A stretch of 64,000 nucleotides of DNA from Lathyrus oleraceus (Eukaryota > Streptophyta > Magnoliopsida > Fabales > Fabaceae), in NCBI RefSeq assembly GCF_024323335.1, contig NC_066579.1, positions 253,015,575 through 253,079,574 of the forward strand. Direction: 5' to 3'. Position numbers and translations under genes: made by a program. The notes under the pieces are model-generated. The model saw nothing but the letters and a program-made list of their open reading frames with translations, was not told where the DNA came from and did no database searches. Numbering within the stretch: position 1 is the first letter of the stretch; the number at the start of each line of letters is the position of its first letter. Shown piece by piece: positions 1 through 14,600 of the stretch.

Positions 1-2168
1 ACTTATTGATATCATATATAAATATCATAATAAAACAAAATTTTTACTTAATTCGTCTCTATAAAATTAATTTTTAAGAGAAAAAGTGTAACACTAGATA
101 AACTCTTTAGAGACTTTGTGTTTTTCCAATAATAAATCATATTCAAAAGGTGTTTATAAGTTTTGACAAGATGTATAATATATTTTATAGTTTTTGTTGT
201 TTTGTTTGTTTTTATGAGCTTGACTAAATACACTCAAATATTTCAAAATAAGGTCCAAATAATCGGGCTCACTATCTATTGTATAATTGAATGTAACTTT
301 CTTAATGTAATAAAAAATTATTAGTAGTAATGTAAAAAAAGTAGTAGTACTCTGCAAATTTTAATTAGTAGTGAAAACGTGTCCTTTAAAAATAAAAGGG
401 ATGTTTTAAAATAACTTATATAAACTAAAAGATATTTTATTAATGATAAAAAAACATTCAATAATGTAAAATTAATTGAGATTTCATTACATTGGATGAA
501 ATTAGTTGGGATAGTCATGTAATGCATACATTTTATGGGTACATCTCATGTAACACTTTGTAGCAAGTTAGTTACCAAATGCATTTATCAATGCACTATG
601 GTAATTGCATGATGGTGGTTTGCTACTTGTATCTTATGAGTCTTTAGGGTGTTAGAAGGGTTGTGAGCTTAGCCTATAATACGGAATTTTAAAACCAAAA
701 ATAAAAATTAAGTTTTTCATGAAATATAAATTTCAACCTATTAATTATGGTAAAATTATTTTCATTTTTAATTCTTGAATTATGTTTTCTTTTATATATA
801 ATAACTTGTTTAAGTCATATCAATATCTATCCATCATTTTGTTTACGATGCTCTTTTTCTATTACTTTTCTCACTATTTTGTAATTACATGAGAATTTAG
901 GTGTCTACGTAGTACTTTTATGCATGATTAATTTTGGTAAAATTTGAAACGTTTAGAATATTCAGGATGAAATTACTTGAAAAAAATTTAAAGTATCTAC
1001 ATTAAATTTTTGTTATTTAGTTTAGTTTTTCGATATTTATCAGCATTATTTTTTTGTAATTATTCTAAAATAGATGAATTCACTATTGCAATTTCTTTGT
1101 TATTATAACGAGTGCCATAAGACATATTTTAAAAAAAAATATTTATTGGTTAGTAATAGAGTTCATTATTTAACATGATCACAATATAATAGAAATAATT
1201 TAAAATATTTTTAATATGAGCCTTCAAAGATGAACATTAAAAAAATATGAAATAAAGGACAAACACTTTCACATCCTTGTTTCAAAACTATTAAAAAAAT
1301 CATAATCAATATGATTACTATCATCTTCATTACTATATGTTCATAAAATTTTATGATATTTATTATTATCTTTATGAGGCAATTTTTTTTTAATTTTTGG
1401 GGTGAGATAGAACACAAAAATTTCGGTGAATCTTGAATGGTTTATTAAAACTGGAATTTCATTCATCACTTGTTTGTTCTGTAGTTGTGTCATCTGCATA
1501 TTCTCTTGTTTTAGTGTTTAAAACATATATTTAATTTTTAAAAAAAGTTTAAAATAAGTAAATCGTTCTACCAATGTTGATTTGGCGTAGTAAACATAGT
1601 CACCTTGAGAAGGCTACTATGTTAAACAATTACGTTAAGTAGCACAGTAATATGTATATGTATATGTCATTTTAATTCAAAGACATGCATTTGGAGTGTT
1701 TCAACGCATCCTATAATTTTCAAAGCAAACTCAGTTCTTTTGCCTAGTATCCATCTAATAGGTTTCATGTTTCCAATAGAAGTAGCTCTACTTTATTTTT
1801 ACAATACGTTTTGCTTTTCATAACTTTAACCCATCTCTGTCTATACAAAATGTCATTTTCTTTATTTCGTATTTTCATGGTCATTTCTTAAAACAACATA
1901 TTATGATATCAATACTTTAGAATTTTAGAGTTAAAATAACTTAAATATCTATACATTACAAGTTAAGTGAATAAACTTTATCATAAAGAAACTAACAAAT
2001 CAACATTGTTAATATTATGATTTAGGATCTTATTCAAAATAATAACATTAACAAATCAATAATGTAAATGTTATTATTTAGAATCTTATTCTAATAATTT
2101 CAAGTGATGTCTATGTGTACTTAAGTAATAGAGTTAGAATTTGGCATGAAATGTGATTTCTGATACTA
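1..2168. repeat. AT-rich tandem repeat, unit 1 (complete, ~2.17 kb)
   Basis: The segment starting ACTTATTGATATC at base 1 restarts at 2169 and again at 20444, so these are units of one tandem array. Copies differ by scattered substitutions and small indels only. No long open frame is conserved. Inside the unit, 1988-2036 and 2044-2090 form a diverged ~55-bp internal duplication (AACAAATCAA start, ATCTTATTC end). I see no LTR-type termini, primer-binding site or coding similarity, so a satellite-like repeat is the best description. The family is not recognised. Confidence 0.8.
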
Positions 2169-2801
2169 ACTTATTGATATCATATATATATATATCATAA
2201 TAAAACGAAAATTTTACTTAATTCGTCTCTATAAAATTAGTTTTTAAGAGAAAAAGTGTAACATTAGATAATAAATCATATTCAAAAGGTGTTTATAAGT
2301 ATTGACAAGATGTATAATATATTTTATAGTTTTTGTTGTTTTGTTTGTTTTTATGAGCTTAACTAAATACACTCAAATCTTTCAAAATAAGGTCCAAATA
2401 ATCGGGCTCACTATCTATTGTATAATTTAATGTAACTTTCTTAATGTAATAAAAAATTATTAGTAGTAATGTAAAAAAAGTAGTAGTACTCTGCAAATTT
2501 TAATTAGTAGTGAAAATGTGTCCTTTAAAAATAAAAGGGGTGTTTTAAAATAACTTATATAACTAAAAGATATTTTATTAATGATAAAAAACATTCAATA
2601 ATGTAAAATTAATTGAGATTTCATTACATTGGATGAAATTAGTTGGGATAGTCATGTAATGCACACATTTTATGGGTACATCTCATGTAAAACTTAGTAG
2701 CAAGTTAGTTACCAAATGCATTTATCAATGCACTATGGTAATTGCATGATGGTGGTTTGCTACTTGTTTCTTATGAGTCTTTAGGGTGTTCGAAGGGTTG
2801 T
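2169..2801. repeat. AT-rich tandem repeat, unit 2, left part
   Basis: Matches unit 1 positions 1 to ~660 almost base for base, apart from a ~30-bp deletion near 2264. Similarity stops after GGGTTGTGAGCT near 2801, where unit 1 continues with TAGCCTATAATACGG but this copy switches to retrotransposon LTR sequence. This is the left breakpoint of the retroelement block that splits the array. Confidence 0.8.
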
Positions 2802-4428
2802 GAGCTGATTTAGGTTCTTTGCATGATTTAGGAAGCAATCTATCCTTAATGCAAAGCCATTCACTTGATCCATGATCAAGATGAATTAGATTTGAATCAA
2901 GGAAGATTAAACTTCCATAATCAATGCTAACCACCAATCTTTAACTCATTGATCAAAAAAGAAAAAGAAGAAAAAGAGAAAATTACTAAAAAATAGCAAA
3001 TGATAAAATAAAAAATATTAAAAATCATTTTTAGAAACTAGAAATTAATTGAGAAATAATGCAATTGGTCCCATAATTTTTGGACCAATAATGAGAGAGA
3101 TACGAATTTTAGAAAATGAAATGGAATTAAAAAATAGAATGGAAATTAAAATCAGAATTTAAAAATAAGGAAAAATGTGAGGTGTTGGATCAGGCTCATT
3201 AATTGAGCTGGCACATCAAACGTTCCTTAAGCGCGCGTCCACCAAAGTCCAAGGTCAATGAGAAACATGTGGCATTAAAAAAAGTCATAAAAAGGGAAGG
3301 ACCAGATTAGATTTGGAGATGAGATCTAAGGGTTGTGGTTCAATCTGGAGACCAGACGGTGGCCAGCGCCACCGTCTTGTCCGGCCAGCTCCGACGAAGG
3401 CCAAAAATTACAGAGGAATAAATGTGCACCAAAACGCGCGATCCAGGTACCAAACGAAAGGTGGAGTAATGTACATCACTCTTGTGCCACTCAATTCCAC
3501 TCTAGATCTCTAGATTGAGAGAAATTAGAGATGGAAGTTTTGTGGTGTTCAAGTGAACTTGCTTGATTTCAAAAATTGGAAACACAATAATGTTGCCTCT
3601 ATGCAGAGGACTTCAGATCACACAAAATCAAGGCAAATGGAACAATAAATAAGTTGTTTCGAAGCAAAATTCAGTTGAGGAAAATCTTTGAATTGTGAGG
3701 AATTGAGTTAAGATCCTTGGATTCTTTTGCAAACAGAAAGCTCTATGGATCAAATTGAGAAGGTCTAGGAACTTTAAGATCTAAGAAATCAGTCGAGGAA
3801 ACTGAATTCTAGATCGGAAAATTTGAGAGAAAAGAGAGAGTTCCTTTGGTGTGAGGGTGTGGATTCAATTCAGCAGAGGTTCAGGCGCCTTCAGGTTGAA
3901 GAAATGAAGCTCCAATGCAATGTATTTATAGGCAAGGCAATGCTGAATGTGTGATTTCAAATTTGCATGAATGGAAAGGGCCTCCATGCATGGGCCTGTA
4001 CAAGCGCATGGAGGGCCCAATTCTACTTGATTTGGCAAGCTGAGATCATAATTGAATGGAATGGACGTGCAAAATAGATGTAATCAGCTCATGCAATGTG
4101 TTTTCAATGATTTTCACAAAATGCATTATAATGTTCAAGCCTTTGAAAATACCATGTCCCAACTCAAAATGCAACCTTATGAGTAATGGTTGGAAAGCTT
4201 GTTGCATAAGGAACAAATGTCATGTTGATCAACACTCCATTTGGGCCTTGGAAATTAATGAAAATTGAGCTTGAAGTGTAAGGTGCAAAACATGCATATG
4301 TGAAATTTCCAAAATTGGCCAATGTTCAAGCCCTTCTGTCTCAATGATGCAAGCTCCAAATGATAAAAGGTTCAACAAGAAAGTTGTATATCTTTTCAAT
4401 AAAAGGTTCAACAAGAAAGTTGTATATC
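2802..4428 (-). repeat. Element A: internal fragment of a diverged LTR
   Basis: Diverged but collinear with positions ~8460-10360 of the complete LTR at 6631-11394. Shared landmarks on the plus strand include TCATTAATTGAGCTGGCA (3198 area; TCATTAGTTGAGGTGGCA near 9207) and an identical GTATTTATAG (3922-3931 and 9871-9880), which is a TATA box on the minus strand. Both LTR ends are missing. Identity is low, so it may come from another subfamily rather than being A's own 3' LTR. A 36-bp direct duplication lies at 4363-4430. Confidence 0.6.
3922..3931 (-). promoter_or_regulatory. TATA box in LTR fragment (minus strand)
   Basis: Reads CTATAAATAC on the minus strand, at the position matching the TATA box of the complete A LTR. 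It is isolated in a fragment that no longer leads into an intact element. Confidence 0.45.
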
Positions 4429-5645
4429 TCTTCCCACATATATTTCTCTTGCTTCATCTTGGTGAGTGCGTCTTCCAACTCTTCTACATCTTTGTTATGG
4501 AGAGTTGATGGCTCAGCCATAACCAAAGACATAGATCTTTCACAGGCGTATGGTATCTTCAGCTCCAGAGCCCTTTTCTTCACCCAAATAGTGTAAGCCT
4601 CCAAAGCTACACAGTTGCATGGACCAAGCTTCGGTCTTCCTTTCATATGCACATTATGCCAAGCATGTATCATCCTCTGCTTCAAATGTTGGGTATCTGT
4701 ACCCTTTTGATAGATAGACCTTCCAACTGAGTGTTATTCGGTTTATCTTTCAAGGGAACCCAAGTTGACGACGAGCCAAAGCAGGGTTGTAGTTGATTCC
4801 TCCTTGGGTATCAATGAGAGGCATATTAGAGAATTCACAATAACTGCCAATAATGTCCACACTACTCAATGCAGAATCATACCAAATAATATCATCATTA
4901 GTGAGAGACATAAGTCTCTGAGACCACCGTAGACATTGCTTGTTCTCCAAAAAAGCAGGTGTCTGCGGAAAGTGGGAAATAAACCACTTGTACAGAGGAG
5001 GAACACATCACACAATAGTCCAACCAATTTTAGAATTCCTCAAATGCAAAGAGAAATACATGTCACCCAACAGAGTCGGGACAAGATTCCCAATCAAGAA
5101 GATTCTAATGGAGTTAGCATCAACAAAACCGTCAATGTTAAGGAACAAAGCTAGACCATAGATGAGCAATACAAAGATGGCGTCAAAAGCATCCATGCTA
5201 CCGGCTTGAGCAAAGATGGTAGATTTACCAATGAGGAACTCATAAGTCAACCTAAGAATACCTCCTTTCTTCACCAAATGAGCATCAATTTCAGATTTCT
5301 TCAGATGAAGAGCTTCAGCTATAACATGAGATTTATGAATCTCCTCCAATCCACTAGAAAGGTACTTTGTCAGATATAGGTATTCCCTAGAGATGGGCAT
5401 ACTCCTCCAATGTAGGCACAAGCTGATAGTCAGGAAAAGTGAAGCACCGGTAGAGAGGGTCATAAGACTGAACCATTAACACTCAGAAATCCTTCAACCA
5501 CATCTGCAGATAATACATACAAAAGCTTCTCATGAAGTTGCTTGAAGTCCAAGGGATCTAATACAAAGGACGAAAACTTCCTTAGCTCTTTCAAATCAGG
5601 ATATCTGAAACTGTACTTCTTAGTGTTCCTTCGTCCACAATCCAT
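4429..5645 (-). pseudogene. Element A ORF1 (DUF7745-type), broken
   Basis: ORF1 is the extra open frame that Ogre-type elements carry between the primer-binding site and gag; its function is unknown. The reading starts at an ATG at 5645 (MDCGRRNTKK) and includes family hallmarks MSLTNDDIIWYDSAL and GGINYNPALARRQLG. Similar segments occur in element B ORF1 (MSLTSYDIRWQSY, CINYNPVLSLRQLG). Lesions are a stop with a frameshift near 5460, an in-frame TGA near 5005 and a frameshift between 4750 and 4685. The C-terminal coiled-coil region stops after KQEKYMWEE, where LTR sequence takes over near 4429. The fragment cannot encode a complete protein. Confidence 0.7.
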
Positions 5646-6604
<959 letters not shown>

Positions 6605-6621
6605 CCTCAGCAGAGCCGCCA
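6605..6621 (-). other. Element A primer-binding site (tRNA-Arg type)
   Basis: Minus strand reads TGGCGGCTCTGCTGAGG, nine bases inside the LTR end (CA at 6631). It differs at two positions from TGGCGACTCTGCTGGGG of element F. The ideal complement of the plant tRNA-Arg(ACG) 3' end is TGGCGACTCCGCTGGGG, from general knowledge of that tRNA. It fixes the strand of element A. Confidence 0.8.
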
Positions 6622-6630
6622 CTTAATTTC

Positions 6631-9600
6631 TGTAGCGGTAAATTCATGACCATCAAGCTATGGATAAACTTGACGTCAAGAAAACCAGAGTCGCCACCGC
6701 GCTTTTATTATTTCCAAAGGAAAAGGGAAAAGTACGAACAAAACCTAAAGATAAGAAGTTTTCAAATCAAAACTAATAAAATTCCAAAGATTACAGGTAA
6801 GGGGGTTGGTTACATAGAGGGAAGGTGTTAGCATCCAAAGTTTCATAGGTACTCCTAAGGAGCCTTTTTTTATGTGTGCATATGCTTTTGATGTAAAAGA
6901 TGTTTGAGAAAAATAGAGGGTGGGGGTGAGAAAAGAATTCGTTGATTATATTTTTGTGTTTGATAAGACCTTTGGTCTTGGGCGTACGTACAACATAAAA
7001 ATGAGGGATCAAAACCTCGCAGTTCATGGTAAAAAAATTCAAATAAATTGGTGAATTGATTTTAACAAAAGTTATTAAGATAAGGCAAAAAGGGGCCAAA
7101 AGTTTGAATGGAGTTGATAGTTCTTTTTGTCTTTTGAAATCTCAAGTTAATATGATTAAGTTTATTTACAAATTTGATTTAAGAAAGAGTTTGAAAAATC
7201 AATGGCATAAGGCCAAAGTTTCTAATTATTAAAACAAAGTCTAAGTTTGAAATCACAAGAAAATAACGTTTTTGAAAGGGGGAGAGATTTTGAAATTTAA
7301 GAAGTGGGAGGAAATGAAGAGGTTATCCTAAGCACAAAATTAAAAGTTAATAGTTGAAAAGATCTGACCAATGAGATGTAATCCAAAAGACAAGAATGTC
7401 ATATAGAAACCCATTTTACTTTGGACTTTAATCAACCAATGATCAATAAGAAATGAGTAATATTCAGCCATCATGAAGATCAAGGCATCAAATAAAGATA
7501 TCCACATCCAAGCAAGCAACTCTAATAACTAGCAATGTTCATTGTCTTTCAATGTATCATATGAAATATTCCTTGATCAACTCAGAACAAAGCATCAGAC
7601 ACAAGATCAAAATAACAATTAAGCACAAAGACAGAGTAGCAGATGAACCCCAAGAAATTCCCAAGGCTTGTATCAGATGAAGGCGCAGTTCAAAATAGCT
7701 CAGTCTCAAGATGTTGGCATTGGCCAAGTCCTTTTATCACAGGGAATGTTGCCTAATTCTAAGTCCAAAAGTTCAGATCAAGTTCAACAGTCCACCAAAT
7801 GTTTTTTAGGGTTTTTCTTGTTATTAGGTATTTTAAGGTCCTAAGACCACAAACAAAACCAAAACACATAAACAATATATATATATATACAATTACAAGA
7901 TATGGCACAAATGAGCAAAGGGAAAATGACACAATCATAAAAAAGTTATATGAAATATAAATGACAATGAATGATAAATGACTGAAATTTAAATTGCATA
8001 ATAGTAAATGACTTGAAAGTAAAGCAATATTAACAAGAGTTAGTCAAAAGTTAGTCAGGTGTTAGTGGTGATTTTAATTGATTAAGTCATTCTTTGGAGA
8101 ACACTCAACCATTCATTCACAAGTATGAATCCTTAAACCAAGACATCTTCCATGAGAAGGGATCCAACTTGGATAATTCAACAAGTATGCCACTAGCTCC
8201 CATGATAGGAAAAAAGGTCAAGTGTCCACACAATGCCAAGAAGGATGAGAGACTTACAATCTCACTTACTAGAATGCTATGCCTCGAGGGTCAAATTTAG
8301 CTCTATGTTAAGCAATCGTAATTGGATTTATGTAGAAGTCACTACTATTTTAGGCCAGGCAATACAAATATAGGTGTTGATGCATGTTAGAGATTTGGTA
8401 TGAAGAACCAAACTCCTAAGACATACCACACACTAAAAGAAAAGTCAAGAGGGAGTGACCCATCTCAGTCATACTTGTATTGATTCATCTGACACAAGGT
8501 CATTGATGAATCAATTAGCCTTTAGTCATTGGAGGTTTCATTGGTCAAATGATGGAAAGGGGAAGAATAGGGATAAAGATGAAGAGGGAGGGGAAGATAG
8601 AAACATAAATTGATCATGGAAGGACTTTCATCAAATCAAAACCATCCATTCATTTTGGAGATGAAATGTACATTTCGCCAATCCCCTAAATCCAATGGTT
8701 TTGACCAACAAAAGTTAAATCAACCTTGAACAGGGCCCAAACAGAAAGTCAAACATCACAAGACCCTAAAAATGGCTCAACAATATTTTCAAGCATTTAA
8801 TCAATTAAAAAAAATTAAAAATGAATTAAAACACATTTTAATTTGGTCAAAACCTAAAATCCCTTCAAAACACCAAATAAATGGCCAAGGGATTTATCCT
8901 TGGTTAAATAAGGTCACAGGACCTTAGACAAAAAAATTCACTATTTTTGAAAAGTCAGAAGTATTTTTAAACAATTAAAAATATGCATAAATAAATTTAA
9001 TCCATGAAAAATATCAAAAAATTAATCCAAAAAATAATTTTAGTTGAGAATATGGAAGGGAATAATATTTTAAGATTTTTGGTGAAAGTCTCATATTTTT
9101 TGGATTAAGAATGAAATTAATATGAATTAAACAAAATAAAGGGATTAAATAAAAAATCAGAAAATAAAAAGAAATTCAAAAAAACAAGGGTCATCAGATC
9201 TCCCTCATTAGTTGAGGTGGCAGATCTGATGGCCACACGCTAGAATGCACCAAACACCTGAGTCAAACGCATAACATAAGTGGTAATCAAAATGGAAGGC
9301 TGAGATTAAAACGCAGATTCATGATCATATGGCTTATACCTTGGCAACGCACCACCGGAGCCCTAGCTCCTGTCATCTTCTTTGATGGACCTCATCGGAC
9401 TGGTCCACCCTCAACCAAATGAAAAATGGAATGTGAGTACATGTTTTTGAAGGAAAAATGCTCAAGAGCACAAATCTGAACTCCATTTCTTCTAATTCTA
9501 AGTATATTGAAAGATACATGGATTTGAAATTTGAGTTTCATGATCTGAGTTGCTTCGATTTGACCTCAAAATAACTCAATCTTATTGCCTACATTGGTAG

Positions 9601-11394
9601 GACTTCCGCAAACCAACAATCAATTAAAATGGATGAGAAATAATAGATAATCAAAGAAGAAAAGTTTCTGAAATTTCACCTTCGAGGAGCTTCCAGAAGA
9701 TGATTTGGAGGGTTAAAAAGCTTGGAGTCTTGGAGTTTCAATTCAAAAACAGAATGAGATTGAAACTAGATTTCTAAAAAAATCTTCAAGATTATCCTTT
9801 CAATGGGGTTTGGGAGAGAATGGGGACAAAGCTTGGGCAAGAGGGATCCATTTCTAAGCTCAAGGGACTTGTATTTATAGGCTTGCTCATTGCTTTTTGC
9901 ACACTTTAAAAATTGGCCAAAATTGGAAAGGTGAGATGCATGCTTGCATGGGCGTGTGATAGGCCCATGAGATGATGTAATTTAGTCTAAAAGTGATCAT
10001 GAGCAATGCTGAAAGTGTAACATGAAGCCATGCATTTGAAATTGAAAAGTGGTAATGAGATTCATCCAACTAGAACCATGAAGAGTAACCATGTGCAAGT
10101 CATTCAAACCTTGGCCAAATGAAGTGATTTTGGACTTTTTCGAAAGGTGAGATCCAGGGGAACAACTTTATAATTGAACACTTTTCCAATTGAAGCTTGG
10201 ATCATGGTGAATTTTGAGGTGGAAGTTTGAAAAATAAAAAATAATTGAAATTTTTCTAAGTACCAAGTCAAATGTTCACTTCTTCCACCTTGAATAACTT
10301 TTGCCATGAGCTTCAAATGGAAAACGTTCCTTCACCAAAGTCGTATCTCTTTCAAACCTATTCAAATTAGTCACAAATTTGACCTAATTTGGATTTGGCA
10401 TGAGGGAGTTATACATTTTAGATGTTGAGGAAAATTCCTTGTTCAATGGTAATGGCCCAAAATGACCTATAATGTTTCCTCTTACCACATGCCCTTGCAA
10501 GTTGAATTTGAAGTTTCTCAAAGAATCAAAGTTGGAGAGGAAATCTTGAAATTCATCATGAAACTTTGATGGACTTCATCTCATAAACATTGAGAAAGTT
10601 ATGGTCCTTGGAAGTTGACCTCCTAACTAGGGCACAAACAAAATGACCTATAATGTTTCATCATAAAAAATAACATTCCAAGCAAAACTAGCTCTTGACC
10701 TCAACATGAAATTTGTTTGGAATGTCATAAGGAGTAACGTTTATCTTGGAATCATTTTCATATGACAAACATTGTAGTAGATAAGGTCTAGTGAACCCCA
10801 GTTTTGACAAGTTAACTTGCATTGGTCAACCACCATGAACCAACTTGCGAACTTGAAGTTCTCTTGATCTTTTGGACTCATGGAGGATCATATATGCATA
10901 ATATGATATATATTGACGTATCCCTTGATATATTTGATCAAATGTTGAAGAAACTTGTTGAGGAAGTTAGATAAGATACTCAGATGAATTAGGGCTTCCA
11001 AGGCAAACAAGCTTCAAACTCTTGATGAATTCTTGATCAAAATGATAAATCAAGATCATTGGGACCCACATATGATTTCCAGAACCAATTTGAACCATAT
11101 CTTGATTGATCTTCTTGTATTGAGGGTCTCAAACCCTAGTTGTGAGCTTGATGAGGCATTGGTGGATGCATACATTACCTATAAAAGAAACAAAGTTATA
11201 CATAGACATATTTTTGGTATTTTGGTTAGTAAATAATGAAAAACAAAGTATGATACAATCAAATGTGCTTGGTGATCTCTCACAATGCAAACCTAATGAA
11301 TGAGGGGTAAGGAGGGTTCCAAGGTGTGATCCCAAAGCCAACGCAAATGATGAGATAGCATGAGGGATCTTAGGGTCAAAATTGGGGTCTTACA
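6631..11394 (-). repeat. Element A LTR, complete (4764 bp)
   Basis: On the minus strand it runs from TGTAAGACCCCAATTTTGACC (11394) to ...ACCGCTACA (6631), giving TG...CA ends. Both ends match the LTR of element F, which is only 1133 bp. The distal end carries the conserved block GGATGCTAACACCTTCCC and GCGGTGGCGACTCTG, seen in all four LTR types here. A TATA box lies about 1.5 kb into the LTR. The several short open frames inside are not conserved. Confidence 0.85.
9871..9880 (-). promoter_or_regulatory. Element A LTR TATA box
   Basis: CTATAAATAC on the minus strand, about 1.5 kb from the LTR start. The same decamer is at the matching place in the LTR fragment at 3922-3931, which supports it as the core promoter. 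Confidence 0.6.
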
Positions 11395-11698
11395 TGATCA
11401 ATATGTCAAAATTGGATTGTTGTTGATGTTCCTTCTATTATTCACTTATCAAAGTAATGTTTTTTTATTGTTATTTTCAAAAATCCTTTCACTGTTCCCA
11501 AGGTGAAAGTAGATCTATGTGGACTTTGTTTTAGATTTTTATCATCATTAATAAAATGTTATTTTGTTAATCCATATTATGTTTTCTCTTTTAAAAAATG
11601 GTAACATAAAAAACAAGAAAATAAGAACTTTTATATCTACATCACAATGTGCATTTATTTTTTCATATTCTAAAATCGAGCATAAAATCATTGTGCAT
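11395..11698 (+). other. Element D: remnant of the protease-RT intron
   Basis: T-rich non-coding stretch ending ATTGTGCAT just before AACCCATTGAAAATAATGA. Elements E and F have ATTATGCAG at this junction, so the acceptor AG here looks mutated to AT. The donor side was lost when element A inserted at 11394. Confidence 0.5.
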
Positions 11699-14600
11699 GT
11701 TAATTGTTAAACCCATTGAAAATAATGACCTTATGCCCTCTCCCAACTTTGAATTCCATGTGTTCGAAATGGAACAAGAGGATGATGAAGAGATTCCTGA
11801 TGAGATTTCCCGTTTTCTTGAGCGTGAAGAAAAGACCATCCATCCTCATAAAGAGCCGTTAGAAGTGATTAATCTGGGTTCCGAAGATAACAAGAAAGAA
11901 GTTAAGATTGGAGCACTGCTTTGTCCAGATGTTAAGAAGAGGCTGGTAGAGCTTCTTAAAGAATATGTGGATGTGTTTTCTTGGTCTTATCAAGATATGC
12001 CAGGTCTTGATACTGTTATTGTGGAGCATCAATTACCATTGAAGCCAAAATGTCCACCAGTTAAACAGAAGTTGAGAAGAACTCATCCTGATATGGATGT
12101 CAAGATCAAAGAAGAGGTGCAAAAGCAGATTGATGATGGGTTCCTTGTTACTTCTGAGTATCCTTGATGGTTGGCCAATATTGTACCATTCCAAAGAAGG
12201 ATTGCAAAGTTCAGACGTGTGTTGACTATAGAGACTTGAACAAACTAGTTCAAAAAATGATTTTCCTCTACCACAAACTGATATATTGGTAGATATTACA
12301 ACTACGTTCAATGTCTTCTCCTTTATGGATGGTTTCTTCGGTTATAATCAGATCAAGATGGCACCCAAGGACATGGAAAAGATAATATTTATTACACCAT
12401 AGGGAACATTCTGCTATAGAGTGATGCCTTTCAGTTTAAAGAATGTTGGTGCAATGTACCAAAGAGCCGTGACTACTCTTTTCCATGACATGACACACAA
12501 AGAGATAGAAGTCTATGTTGATTATATGATTGTTAAGTCAAAGACTGAAGAAGATCATGTTGAGTATTTGTTGAAGCTATTTCAGCGGTTGGGAAAGTTT
12601 AAACTCTAATTGAATCCTAATAAATGTACTTTTGGTGTATGTTCAGGAGAGCTGTTGGGTTTCATTGTCAGCCAAAAAGGTATTAAAGTAGATCCTAATA
12701 AAGTCAGAGCTATTCGAGAGATGCCTACACCAAAGATAGAAAAGTAAGTCAGAGGATTCCTCGGGCGCCTAAATTACATATCCAGATTTATATCTCACAT
12801 GACTTCCATGTGCGGGCCAATCTTCAAGCTTATTCGCAAAGATCAAAGTTGTGTTTAGTCAGAGGACTGCCAGAAAGCCTTTGACAACATCAAGGAGTAT
12901 CTGATTGAACCTTCTATCTTGTCTCTTCTAGTGGAAGGAAGACCTTTGATTATGTATTTGAATGTGTTAGAAGAGTCCATGGGTTGTGTGCTTGGAAAAC
13001 ATGATGAAACCGATAGGAAGGAACACGCTATCTACTATCTGAGTAAGAAGTTTACAGATAGTGAGTCTCAATATTCCATGCTTGAGAAGACTTTTTGTGG
13101 TTTAGCCTGGGCTTCCAAACGTTTATGCCAGTATATGATCAATCATACCACTTGGTAGATATCCAAAATGGATCCAATCAAGTATATTTCTGAAAAGCCT
13201 TCTTTGATTGGGAGGATAGCTTGTTGGTAGATGCTATTGTTTGAATATGATATTGAGTACCATACTCAAAAGGTGATTAAAGGAATTATTCTTGCAGATC
13301 ATTTGGCTCACCAGCCGATCGACGATCATTAATCCATCAGGTTTGACTTCCCTGATGAAGATGTTATGTACTTAAAAGCTAAGGATTATGATGATCATTG
13401 CCTGAAGAAGAACCATATCCTGGATCCCGGTGGGGTTTAATGTTGATGGAGCTGTTAATGCTTATGGTAACGGAGTTAGGGAAATTGTTATTACTCCTAA
13501 GGGTTCTCACATCCCTTTCACTGTAAGATTGATGTTTGATTGCATGAATAACATGGCAGAATACGAAGCTTGTATCATGGGTCTTGAAGAGGCGATTGAT
13601 TTGAGAATTAAAATCCTTGATGTGTATAGGGATTCAACCTTGGTGGTTAATTAGATTAAAGGAGAATGGGAGACTCGTCATCCTGGCTTAATTCCTTACA
13701 AAGATTATGCAAGGAGGTTGTCAACTTTCTTCAATAAAATAGAGTTTCATCATATACCTCGTGAAGAAAATCAGATGGCGGATAATTTGGCTACTTTGCA
13801 TTCAATGTATAAACTAAATCATTGGAATGACGCACCCAGTGTCATGATTATGCGCCTTAATAGGCCTGCTCATGTATTCGAAGCAGAAGAAGTTACAGAT
13901 GAAAAGCCTCGGTATCATGATATTAAGTGTTTTCTCTAGAGTCAAAAGTACCCGTTTGGGGTATCTAGCAAAGATAAGAAGACTTTGAGAAGACTGGCTG
14001 GCAATTTCTTCCTAAATAAGGATGTGTTGTACAAGAGAAACTTTGCCATGGTATTGATCATATGCGTGGATAGACATGAAGCATACATGATAGTGCAAGA
14101 AGTTCATGAAGGATCCTTTGGTACTCATGCCAATGGACATGCAACGGCTAAAAAGATGTTAAGGGCGGGTTACTATTGGCTGACAATGGAATATGATTGT
14201 TGTAAACATGTGAAGAAGTTCCATAAATGTCATATTTATGCTGATAAGATTCATGTGCCTCCAACACTTCTCAATGTTATTCCATCTCCATGGCCTTTCT
14301 CTATATGGGGAATCGATATGATTGGTATAATTGAACCCAAAGCTTTGAATGGACATCATTTCATCCTGGTAGCCATTGTTTACTTCACCAAATGGGTTGA
14401 AGCAACATCTTTTGCTAATGTGACCAAGTAGGTTGTGGTCCGATTTATCAAGAATCAGATTATTTGACGATATGGTGTTCCAAGTAAGATCATTACTTAT
14501 AATGGATCGAACTTAAATAATAAGATGATGAAAGAGCTTCGTGATGACTTCAAGATTGAATATCATAACTCTTCTCCTTACAGACCCTAGATGAATGGAG

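Noticed and set aside
1211..1417. 68-codon frame conserved in three copies (also 19479-19685 and 21653-21859)
   Set aside because: It is repeated only because the tandem unit is repeated. Changes between copies do not favour synonymous sites as far as can be seen, and composition is typical of AT-rich non-coding DNA.
4056..4268. 70-codon plus-strand frame in the A LTR fragment
   Set aside because: No similarity and not conserved in the complete LTR A.
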